Source of the DNA: Channa striata
Lineage: Eukaryota; Chordata; Actinopteri; Anabantiformes; Channidae
Direction of reading: 5' to 3'
Assembly (NCBI GenBank): GCA_033026295.1
Contig: CM065174.1
Coordinates: 3,213,001-3,277,000 of the forward strand
DNA length: 64,000 nucleotides
The notes under the pieces are model-generated. The model worked only from the letters and a program-made list of their open reading frames with translations. It was not told the origin of the DNA and did no database searches. The stretch's first letter is position 1. Each line of letters begins with the position of its first letter. Positions 14,601 to 26,600 of the stretch are shown in pieces. Position numbers and translations under genes: made by a program.

Positions 14601-17600
14601 TTTTCCACTCTTTCCTTTAATGTCAACATCTGGTCCTTCAATCTTTCCTTTAGGCAGAGAAAGATCAACATCTGGACCTTCAATCTTTCCTTTTGGTAGA
14701 GAGATATCAACATCTGGACCTTCAATCTTTCCTTTAGGCAGAGAGATATCAACATCTGGCATTTTCAGATGGGGCATTTTAAATTTTCCACCCTTTCCTT
14801 TAATGTCAACATCTGGACCTTCAATCTTTCCTTTAGGCAGAGAGATATCAACATCTGGACCCTCAATCATTCCTTTTGGTAGAGAGATATCAACATCTGG
14901 CATTTTCAGATGGGGCATTTTCAATTTTCCACCCTTTCCTTTAATGTCAACATCTGGACCTTCAATTTGTCCTTTAGGCAGAGAAAGATCAACATCTGGA
15001 CTTTCAATCTTTCCTTTAGGAATAGAGATATCAAGATCTGGACCTTCAATCTTTCCTTTGGGTAGAGAGATATCAACATCTGGCATTTTCAGATGGGGCA
15101 TTTTAAATTGCCCCCCCTTTCCTTTAATGTCAACATCTGGACCTTCAATTTGTCCTTTAGGCAGAGAAATATCAACATCTGGACCTTCAATCTTTCCTTT
15201 AGGCATAGAGATATCAACATCTGGACCTTCAATCTTTCCTTTAGGCAGAGAGATATCAACATCTGGCATTTTCAGATGGGGCATTTTAAATTTTCCACCC
15301 TTTCCTTTAATGTCAACATCTGGACCTTCAATTTGTCCTTTAGGCATAGAGATATCAACATCTGGACCTTCAATCTTTCCTTTGGGTAAAGAGATATCAA
15401 CATCTGGCATTTTCAGATGGGGCATTTTAAATTTTCCACCCTTTCCTTTAATGTCAACATCTGGACCTTCAATCTTTCCTTTAGGCAGAGAAATATCAAC
15501 ATCTGGACCCTCAATCTTTCCTTTGGGTAGAGAGATATCAACATCTGGCATTTTCAGATGGGGCATTTTAAATTGCCCCCCCTTTTCTTTAATGTCAACA
15601 TCTGGACCTTGAATCTGTCCTTTAGGCAGAGAGATATCTACATCTGGACCTTCAATCTTTCCTTTGGGTAGAGAGATGTCAACATCTGGCATTTTTAAAT
15701 TGGGCAATTTAAATTTTCCACCCTTTCCTTTAATGTCAACATCTGGACCTTCAATCTTTCCTTTAGGCAGAGAGATGTCAACATCTGGACCTTTAGTTTT
15801 TCCTTTGGGTAGAGAGATATCAATATCTGGCATTTTCATGTAAGGCATTTTTACCCTTTCCTCTGTACCCCTCATTTCACCTTCTGGTCCTTCATTTTTA
15901 GTTGACTTTACTTTTGGCAGAGACACATCCAGGTCTATTTTGGGAATGGAAATATCAATTGTCGGAATTTTGGGAATTTTAAGGTTTCCTTCATAGTATT
16001 TGATATCAGCCTCTGAGACGTTAACTTCTGTTTTCGGTAGAAGAACCTCAGTCTCTGGTGTTTTAGCTGCTGGTAGTGACAACTCTACAGAAGGCATCTT
16101 GACATAGGGTTTAGCTTCAATATCACCACTTGGCTTACTTAGGTTTTTTTCTTTAGAGCCAAATCCTGGCATAAACTTCTTGGGCAGTTCAATAGTGACA
16201 TCAGGTGCATGGATGTTGTTTTTCCCTCCCACATTTCCCTCCAGCTTAGCATCCAGTTCTCCTTCTGGCACTTGGCCTTTAGGTGAGGATATTTTGAATT
16301 TGGGAAATTTCACTTTCCCCTTTTTCACTTTATAATCAACATCAGGACAAGATACAGATACATCTGCATCTTTTTTGGATATTCCAAATGAGGGCATTTT
16401 GAATTTAGTTTTTTTTACTGTAACTTTTCCATCCCCATCAAACTCTACTGATGGTGGCCTAATCTCTCCTTCTATGTGTGGTGGACTGAGGGAAACATCT
16501 CCTTTTGGACCTTTTCCTGATATATCCAAGTTACTACTCTTAGACCTTCCACCAAACCTGGGAAGAGAGAAATAGAGGCCTTTGCGGGAGACATTAGGAA
16601 GGTCATAGCTTCCCCCTGAAGAGGGTCTACCTCCCTCTGCTTTCAGAAGCTCCACCTCCACATCATCACCTTTAGGTTTGGTGAGACTAAAATCTAAATC
16701 CACTTTTGGAGCTGCAATGTCAACTGTTGGTAGTTTGACAGTGGGAAGTTTGAGGGATGCACCAGGGCCTTCTACAACACCTGTCACAGTATCTGCACCC
16801 TTCAACTTGCTTGGTTTAATATCTTCCTTTAGAACAGACATCTCCAAATCTCCTGATGCGCCAGAACCACTGATGTCTATTTTGGGGTTTTTGTCGTTCA
16901 GTCCCTCAACACTTACATTTATCCCTGGAGTCCCAGCTTTGATTTCAGTTCCTTGAATATCAATATCAACTCCCTTTACTGTTCTTTTAGGAAGAGAGAT
17001 ATCTACTGAGGCCATATGAAACTTGCTTACTTTATCAATGTGTCCATCATTGTCAATATTTATGTTTGTTTTTCCTTTTGGAAGTGAAATATCAACAGCT
17101 GCCATTTCAGTCTTTCCTTTTATATCTGGTCCTTCCAAATTTGCATCAGCCTTTGGTAGATTCACTTTTGGCAAAGAAACATCAAATCTGGGCATTTTTA
17201 ATTTTTCCCCTTTTAACTTAGGGCCTTCAACATTTATGTCACTCTCAGCTTTTCCTTTAGGAAGTTTAACTTCAACCTTTTTTCCCTTAAAATCAGGGTC
17301 TTCGAGGCTAACTTTTACATCAGGAGATTTTAGCTTAGATGAAGACACATCAATAGATGGTATGTCAGGGCCTTCGACGTGTACCTGGGGTCCCTTCATT
17401 TTAATTTTTGGAAGAGATATATCAATAGAAGGCAAATGGAATTTACTTTCTTTGCCAGTATGTTCTTTGGGGAGTGAAATGTCAATATCTGGCATCTCAA
17501 TTTTCCCTGCTTTGATGTCTGCGCCTTTTATTTTGACGTCACCTTCTGGGAGACTAACTTTTGGCATAGAGACATTTAGATCACTCTCAGTTCTGCCTTC

Positions 17601-20600
17601 TGGAAGTGAAATATCACTTTTAAGTTTAGATCCTTCAACATAAACATCAACACCCTTTGATTTTACTTTTGGAAGACAGATATCAATGGATGGCACGTCA
17701 AACCTGCCTCCATTACCACCATTTCCCTCAACGACAACATCTCCCTCTATTTGTCCTTTTCCTTTGGGGAGTGAAATGTCAATGTCTGGCATCTCTATCT
17801 TCTTGTCTTTGATGTCAAGCCCTTTTAATTCTACATCACTTTCAGGAAAATTTACCTTTGGTAATGAAACGTCAAACTTTGGCATTTTAATCTTGCCCTC
17901 CAGACCTTCAGCATTTAAGCTAATGCCACCTTTTGGTTTTCTGCGTGAAATATCAACAGGTGGTGTGTTTGAATCTGGACCCTCAAGGCTGACATCTACC
18001 TCTTGAGACTTTATTTTAGGTGTGAAGACATTGAATGATGTCATGTTGAATTCTGCCCCTTGAACATTTCCCTCGATTTTCCCTTTTGGAAGTGAAATAT
18101 CCCCTTTTGGCATTTCCATTTTTCCTTCAGTCTCTAGACCTTTCAGAGATTTTCCTCTGGAGATATCAAGTGTTGGTCCCTGAAGACCAATATTTCCCTC
18201 AGTCATCTTTGGTAGGGATAAAGAAAATCCAGGCATCTTAAATTTGCCTCCGTTTCCTGAAGGTTCTTCAATATCCATCTTACCTCCGAAATGTCCTTGT
18301 GGAAGAGAGATGTCAGTTGTTTCCGCAGTTATTTTTCCTCCCCCTTTGACTTCAGGTTCTTCAATATCAACCTCTGCCTCCTTGGCTTTTGTTGGGGGAG
18401 AGATATTAAAATCTGGCATCTTGAAATCAAGTCTGGTATCACCACAGCCCTCCACATTTGCCTCAGGAAGGTCAGTGGTTGGAATCTCTGGGCATTTCAG
18501 CTTCATACCTCCTTCAGGCAGCTTCATTTTGGGGATGTTTGCTCCACTCTCAAACTCAGGTCCCTTTATAGTAATATGACCCTTTGGTTTTTTCAGTTTA
18601 GGAGCTTTGAATTCCCCCCCTTCTACATCAACGCCTCCCTCCATTTTGCCTTTGGGCAGAGAAATGTCAAGCAAGGGCATGTCAAATTTATCACCTTTCA
18701 ATTCAGGGCCTTTGGGAAACGTCAAATCCACTTTTGGCAACTTAAAACCTCCTTCGACTTCTGGTCCTTTTATATTTACTTCTTCATCCGGTGGTTTAAA
18801 TTTTGGGAGAGTTATCTCAAAATCAGGCATTTTGAACTTTCCATCTCCACCAACATAATAGTCCATATCCACATCAATAGCCTCTGTTTTCTTCTTTGGG
18901 GGAACTATATCAATAGACGGTAAACTGAATGTTCCTTCACCTTCTGGACATTCAATATCCATATCAGATGATCCCATCTTTGGTATTGAAATATCAATCT
19001 TTGGCATGGTGATTTTAGGTCCTTTAATAGTTCCCTCCACTTCATCTGGAATTCTCCGTCCAGCGTCCATCTCAAAATCAACTCCAGGCATAGGGATGTC
19101 AATGGCAGGCTTTTTGATTGCTGTCTTGGCAGCCGCTTCATGCTCTGGGAGTGAAATGTCCATGTCAGCTTTTCCTTTTACTTTTGGTAAAGAAATATGA
19201 GCAGAGGGCATTTGAATGGATGCAGATTTTCCAGAAAGATCACTTTCCATTTTTGGTTTAGTAATATTTGCTTTAGGGTGACCAATAACCCCACCTCTTT
19301 GATTTCTACTTTTGGATGTGTTATGTCAAGAGAAGGCATTTTCATCCCTTCAGTTTTCACTTTGATGTCACCATCGATCTCATCTGAATGACGTGAGAGT
19401 CTAACTTTGGGTAATTTCAACTTTGGCATTCTGAGCTTTGCATCTCCTTTGGCAGCATCTACATTAACCTTTTCCTCAGCTGCCTCAACACCACCTTTGA
19501 CGTAGATTTTAGGCTCTTTGATTTCTGCCTTGCCCTTTACAGTGAGTAAAGATGCCTCAGCTTTTCCTGAAGGGAGTGAAACTTCCACACCAGGTGTGCC
19601 AAATTTAGGCCCTCCCTTCTCCACACCCACGTCTTTATCGCCAGACAAAGTGAACTCCAATGATCTGGGCTCTATGTTCACGCTTGGTGGTTTTAGCTCT
19701 ACAGATCCACTTTCAGGAGCTGAGCCTGATTTTGTGTGTTTGGTCTTTGGGAAGGTGATTCCAAACTTGTGTCCTTTTCCTTTGGTTTTCACTTTAACTT
19801 CTGGTATCTCAGCTGGAGAAATATTCACCTGTCCCTTAAATTGTCCTGTTTCCAATTTTCCTCCTGGCTCTCCTCCCTCATAATCCTTCTCTTTCATGTG
19901 AGGAGACCTGGCAACAATGTATAGAAAAAAATAACAATAAAGATATTGCAAATATTGCAAAGTGTTCTGTAAAAATAATTAAAAGTCTTCTGACTTTTTG
20001 TTTATACGTCATACAACAATCACAGGCCAACCTGAGATTCCTCTTTGCCTTTCCTGCAGCTGCTGCTCCTCCGGGTCTTTCTGCTTCGACCTTCTCACTT
20101 CGTCTCTGTTTGAATTTGGGGAGAGAAAACTCCACGTCCACGTCACCCACCTCCAGCCTGGGAGGTGTTCCCTCTATCACAAGCTCCTCTCTGCGCTTCT
20201 CCTTTAGTCTCTTCAGACCAAATCGACCACCCCTCTTCTTCTTGGTCTTGAATGGTTTAGTGCCCTTCAAACTCTGAAATACACAAACGTGAACGACAAA
20301 AGAGTCAGTTGACAATATTCAAAGGTCTGTTATGTGAATGTGGCGCTTTTGGGGTGATGACTTTATTTAATTTAACACAATTTAACAGCTGAAGGTCAAT
20401 GAAAATGTATTTAGTGATAGGAAAATATCCTAAAATTTGATATATGATTAAAAAAACGGTCATTATATGTATCGTTTGGTCTCAAGGTTCTCATTGAGCA
20501 TTCTTATTACATCAGAATTTGGAGGTTTGCATACAATCCAGTGCATAAATAGAAAATCATAATCATCCCATCCCTACTAAATAATACAAAATCTAAATGT

Positions 20601-23600
20601 TGAAATTATGTACTGCAACAGAATCTGATAAAAGTCTTTGGTCTTTCGATGAGGTATTTACTACAATGCTACTGCACCACACTAAAATACAAAATAAATT
20701 CTTTACCATTTTGGCCACCTTGGCTTTGGGACCTTTGACCTCCCCGCTGGGAACTCGAGGCCGCACGCTGACCTCTGCCCCAGGGATGGTCCTCTTCAGC
20801 TGGAAGCTAACCTTGTATGGCTCTGCACACTGAAGAATCTTCAGGGCATCTTCATATCTGACATTGTCAAAGTAGACCTTCGCACTCAGTAGCTGGTCAC
20901 CTTCACACAGAGAACATGATAAATGGATTCAGTTTGTACTTTTATCAAGCTGGGTTCCCTGAAGAGAAGTCATTTCTGGAATTAAATGAATTAAGAATTT
21001 AATTAAAGAGTATTAAAGTAAAATCTTCTACAATAGCTGCACAGATCAGCCGTGTCCTGACATCTTTTATGGTGCTGTCATCATGGCGACCCCGGTTCCC
21101 GTAGTAGTAGTAGAAGTAAAAAATAGAATCAAATTGTCGCACACAAAACTTTCTTCAATCTGAAGGCAAAGTCACAAATCTCCCCTCAGAGACCTGAAAC
21201 AGGCTTCAAAGGCCATTTCCTTTGCTTTTCGATTTTATTTCCTGTGGTATGTGATGTTTTTCTTGTTGTGTGGTAGTTATGTTAATACGAACTGTGATAT
21301 TGTTCTAAATGTGTATTTTCTGATCTGATGTCAGCCAGGCGCACAACTTGTGTCTAAGTCAGTGACGTACAGTAAAATATTTCACTTTCAGGCATATTTC
21401 CAAAGACCAGTTTACACCGTCTCTCACACTAACGTGGGACAGGGCTTTCCAGGTTCTACAGGGACATGGGTCAACTCATCCAGAAGTGGAAGGTTTGTTG
21501 GGGGTGAAAGTTTCATAAATATACGTTCATGATTTAAATGGGTTGTACTTTGGTGCAGAATGTCCATTAATACACAGGAAACACACTCAGGACAGCTCAG
21601 AGTTTGTGTTTATTTTTATTAATTTTCAGAACTTTCCAGGATGACTTTGTTGGACCCGTTCTCTGAATGAAAGTGGCTGCAGGTACCTTGCTGTAGACTA
21701 AGGTGTTTGGCAGCCGGAGAGTCTTTGAGGACGTCTTTAACAAAGATCCCCCGCTCTCCTCCACCAGTCACACTGTAACCGCTGGCTCCAGCCCCGGCTT
21801 CCGTCTCCACCACGATTTCCACGGATTTAGAGGCTTCCTCCTGAGTATTGGAAAACAAAAGCAAATTTGTTAATATTTCATCTCTGTGTGGATTCGTTCT
21901 CGTTAGTAATTTTGCTGTATAAATACGTTAAAATATGGAGGTTAAATACGAGCGCTAGAGTCTGTTTAACGGTCGGCTTACTGTCTGTTCGTCTGTGGGT
22001 TCCGGGTCCATCTCAGGTTGGGCCAGTTGGCAGGTCGACTCTCTCAGGTGACTTCTTTTCTGACTCAACACCTGCTTCAACTCTGCATGGAGCTTCTCCT
22101 TCTGCACCTGCAGTCACACAGATCATATTTATTTATGGCACTAATAGAAAATTGTGTCCCCAAAGGAAACAGTAAAATATGTACAATCACTGATTAACTA
22201 ACTGCAGATTGCTTAAGTTCTGCTTTGAAGACGTGTCTATTATTATTGGATACGACTTTTTTTATCGGTGATCTCTTTTTCCTGTTGAAATCCACCTTTC
22301 AGCTGTTGTTGATCACTAATAACGTCACTGATTGGAACCAGCAGGTGTCACTTTGTTTCACTTTAAGCTGCTAACACGCTGCTTGTTATCCCGGGTCGGC
22401 GCTCCTCTGTGAGTCAGCGCCCTGTGGCTGGTTTCACGTCGGCTCCATTCTTGTGTTTTTTGTTTTTTTTGTTGGTGCCGCGCGTCCACGTCAGCTGGCC
22501 TTCACCTGTTGCTGCAGCATGAAAAGGCCACGATTGGAATCTGTGCTGAGCTGTGAGAAATGAAAGGTTGTTTATGGTGCGGACAGTGGCCTCAGCAGAT
22601 CGGGCCCAGGCTTTTGTGGTCCAGTATGTGTGGGCCTGGTGGCTGCTGGGGTCACGAGGTCAGTCACTAGGCTGCGTTCTCCCTAACACTCTATTTGTAG
22701 ATGACTGAAGTTTTGAGGTTCTTAAGGAATTAAATTAGCCCAATCACAGAAAAAAAAAAAATATGGCAGCACATTCAGGGAGGGTACATGAGATCAGCCA
22801 GAACTTAGTTTCTGGGATTTTAAAGTATTAACAGAGGTGATACAGGTGGTTCCTGCTGGTTTCTGAGGATGTTTGCTGTTACAATGGGGCGTTGAGCATG
22901 ACTTTAATTTTAGTGTGATTAGATTTATGATAATTTTGTGTGAGAGGGTCACGTTGGCTACAAGACGCATGAAGAACTGCAGTACCGACGTTATTTTAAA
23001 CGCCATGATTGCAGGAAGACCCGTGAAGAGCAAAGACAAACTGCTACCTGGAGAAAAGACGTGTAAATAATGAATCTACTTTGTAGGTGCCATTAAAAGA
23101 GCAGTGATACAGAACTCTTCGATCAAAACTGAGGTCAGAGGTGAAGCGTTTTCTCGCCACTGAACGATTATTCGGGAATTCATGACCTGCATCACTGAGA
23201 ATATTCACAAAGTAAATGAAAACTGTCTACGAGTAGCCAAAGTCTCACCCAACACTAGGTGAGACCAACTTCAGACTTTCATTTTTAACACAGCTGAAGA
23301 CAAAGCCAGCTTCCTTGTGTCAGGGCGTGTGTCTCACCACTCTCTCCGGGCTCTCCTGTTCGTCTGTGGAGCTGCTGTGGTGAGGGTTACGTTGTGAGGC
23401 GGAGGGGGATCTGTTGGAGGGGGGCGACCGCCGCTTGTCTTTTACCTGCCCACAGAGTAGAAGATGGCGTTAAATCGCGTCGACGTGGTTCACGCAGCAG
23501 CTGCAGTGTGGTTCCACCTAAAGAACATAAAAGTGACAGGTTCTGTCCGTCGGAACCTGTCACTTTTATCTGCTGAACTTGTGCCCTTCCATGTAACGTG

Positions 23601-26600
23601 AGGCTGTGTTCACAGAAGCCAGTTAGTGATGTCAGAACCAGCAGAAAACTGACAAAGCCGTTTTTCTCGGAACGTTTTCGGAGACTGAATTTGTTTTAAT
23701 TTCCTGCTAATTGATTATTTGGGATTCAGTTCAGGATAGAAGTGGAATCCTCTTTTTTAATACAGAACACTGAAAACCTTCACAGACTTTCCCGTTGAAA
23801 ACTTCTTTACACCAAACTGAACTGCAAGTTATTTGACCCTTTACTTCCCTTCCAGTGGGAACAAGTCCCGGTCTCCTGGATCTCCTTCCTCTACTTGGTT
23901 CATAACCTGTCACACAGTTGATCTTGTAAAAACATCCTGTTCTAGCACTTCACCTGTGACCTCCTACGCTTCTCTCAGCTGGGAATTTCCAGTGGAGCCT
24001 GTGAGCTAATTCCTTTAAAATCAAAAACAATATATTTATTTAAATACACAGTATAAATGAAAATCTATAAACTATGGTAATAATCGGACTGACTTGCATG
24101 AATCCACACTAACTTAGTGCTATTAGGCACAAGGACACCATAAAAAACCTTGTTCTCCATATTTCATGTGACGGTGAAGTGGGTTTAACGTTAAACTGGA
24201 GGTTTGCAGGTTTGTGTTCACTTACGCTTGGATCTCTGCTCTGGCTGAACACATGGCTGTCCTCTTGTTCTCTGTCAGAGTCTGAAACAGAAATAAAGCG
24301 GAATGGATGAGATACAGTTCCTGACTGTACAAACACCTGCCCAATAACTACAAATTCTAAGCAATAGGACAAATTTAAATGCATTTACAGAAGATTGTTA
24401 AATAGAATTTTTAAGGGTGTTTGCATTTTCCCAGTTTCTGCTCAGCCCCTCCCCAGCAGACAGATGATTTTCACTTTTTATCTTGTTCGGGTCGGTAAAA
24501 AATGAAAACAGCTGCTCCCACCGAGTCGGGGGCGATGTAAATTCTTTTTCACCGCAACCACAGAAAACCTGCAAACGCTGAATAAAATCCAGAACAATCG
24601 ATGCACAGCGGAGCACATAACGAATGTTGAACAGCAGTGACTTCGCTCCAGTAACCATCTTAAAAAAGTGCAGTATCAGGCGTTTGTGTCGTGAATTAGA
24701 ATAACCGTAAAGTATGTGGAGTAGTGACATAGCTGTCGGTCTGAGGCTTCTCGGTTGACGGTCTCAAAATTCTTTCCACGGGCCTGTTCATGTCTTTCCC
24801 CAAATCACCCGCACAAAAGCCACATTTGTGCACATTCAGGTAATAGATAAGATCAGACACGACTTTATTGAACTGGATAAAAAACAACAACAGCATTTAC
24901 TGTGCAAACAAGGTATTAAAACATTAAGGATGAAGAACATCGTGATTTGCATATGCACATATTAACAGTGTAAAAAAAATTACACATCTCCTGGTTTATT
25001 GCTCAACAATAATATATACATATACTCTGATTAAATACCCAGTTTTAACATCATTAAGCCTGGACTGTGTTTACAAGGAAACCAATTTAGTTAAAAAATG
25101 TATACAAAAGCCCCTTGATTAGAAAAAATATTTTGTCTTTTCATAGTAACTAAAATTAGTGTTGTCCAGTTGTCGACTAATGCTAAAGGCAGAAATGTGT
25201 GTGTGACGGTGTGTGTTTGGATGTGTCGAGTGTCAGCGTGGACGTCGGGCCTGTTTGGGTGGGTTGGAGGTATCTGGTGTCTGGCCGGTCACAGGAACAC
25301 ATTGTACACATTCACTGCATCGCAGGCTTCGCTGTGGATTCTGGTCAGACAGACACCGATAATATAATAGTGTATTTATTTTTTTATGGTTTGAAGGAAC
25401 AAAAACACAGATGTTTTTTTAAAAGTGGGAAACCACCTGATGGGCTCTTTAAAAGAGCAAATTGCCGCTCTTACTTAGCTGACAAATGCTTTCTGATTAT
25501 TATTTTTGTGCAGCTCGGCTGAAATTTTGTCAGGTTCTGCAGCAACAGGTGCACACGACACACGTCGGCACTAAGTTGCAGCCAGAAGAAAATAAATCCG
25601 CGTTCGTTATGAATCAAAGCAGAAACCGCAGTGTTAGTTCTTGAAGTGGCTTTCAGTTAAAAACTTGGAACAATTCTTGCACGTCCACCGTTAAAGAAAA
25701 GTGACTCCTTCATATTTGTGATTACGAGCTGGATTTAAAGGCTGTGGAGGTTTGCACCTTACAGCGGCTTTCAACTGTGACAGACAGGCAGCAGGTGGAC
25801 ACGGTGGCACTCCCTGGACGGAGGAGGAGGAGGAGGCGAAAAGTTGAGATGCCTGGCAGTCCGGTCTTATTATAGATCATCCTCACATCTGCAGGCCTTC
25901 ACACGCCTGGTGACTGGATCGGTGTGGACCCCCCACCCTCCTACAAATGTTGGCACATGAAAACCTCCGGGTCTGTTTGCACAGATTCTCCTGGAGAATG
26001 GGTAAATTGCACAAGCTTCACCAGCTTTACTCCACTATTACAAACCTTTCTCTGAACACAACGTTTTCGACATAATAAGCTTCAGATGTTTCCTGGAAGC
26101 CTTGAAAGTCGGTGTGAGCAGCTGGTTATCCATTATTTTAATTAAAATGCTGTGTGCACCAGTGAGGGCCGTCTTTGTCCAAACTGAGGGACCTTTAAAA
26201 AGCAGCACTTTGAAAAAAAAAACATTTACAGGCTTTTTACGAAGCCAATTTCACCTCAAGAAGAGCAAATGATTCCGTTAAGCATCTTCTCAGGTTGTGA
26301 CACAGCTCCACAGTCTCACCAGGGTGTTTAGATCTCGACGGACACCGGCAGACTGCGAGTGCCCAGCCAGCAGGACAAAGTCACAGATACAAGCTGAGAA
26401 ACCAAATAAAAACAAGTGAATGTACGTTTTCCTCCTTGTCAGGGATGTTCCACACCCTGGGAGACATCACTCATCCCGACTGCACAGGAACTTTAAATTC
26501 AGAATAACGTGCGGAGTAAGAGTCTCTTGCTGTCTGACTGCTCTCACACTGAGTCGCCGGTGCTGTCAGCCACTGTGCAGTTTGTCCAGGAGGAGCTGGA

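Noticed and set aside
13030..15612. Very long plus-strand open frames across the array (also 7124-8854 and 10876-12861)
   Set aside because: They are antisense shadows. The repeat unit is a multiple of three and its complement lacks stops in that frame, so openness repeats with the unit. The minus strand carries the family motifs, splice sites and domain order.
5105..15850. Regularly spaced near-identical 42-bp repeats resembling a CRISPR array
   Set aside because: There are no unique spacers, the units translate to a known scaffold repeat, and the context is a spliced vertebrate gene.
3437..19907. Calling prx a pseudogene
   Set aside because: Splice sites, phases and domains are intact, and breaks concentrate where consensus calling is hardest. 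A similar one-base loss occurs in pld3. Sequence error is the simpler explanation, but it is unproven.
24696..24896. Minus-strand frame containing NRPVERILRPSTEKPQTDSY, considered as another prx exon
   Set aside because: No convincing acceptor and donor pair in compatible phase, and exon 2 already joins exon 1 in phase without it.
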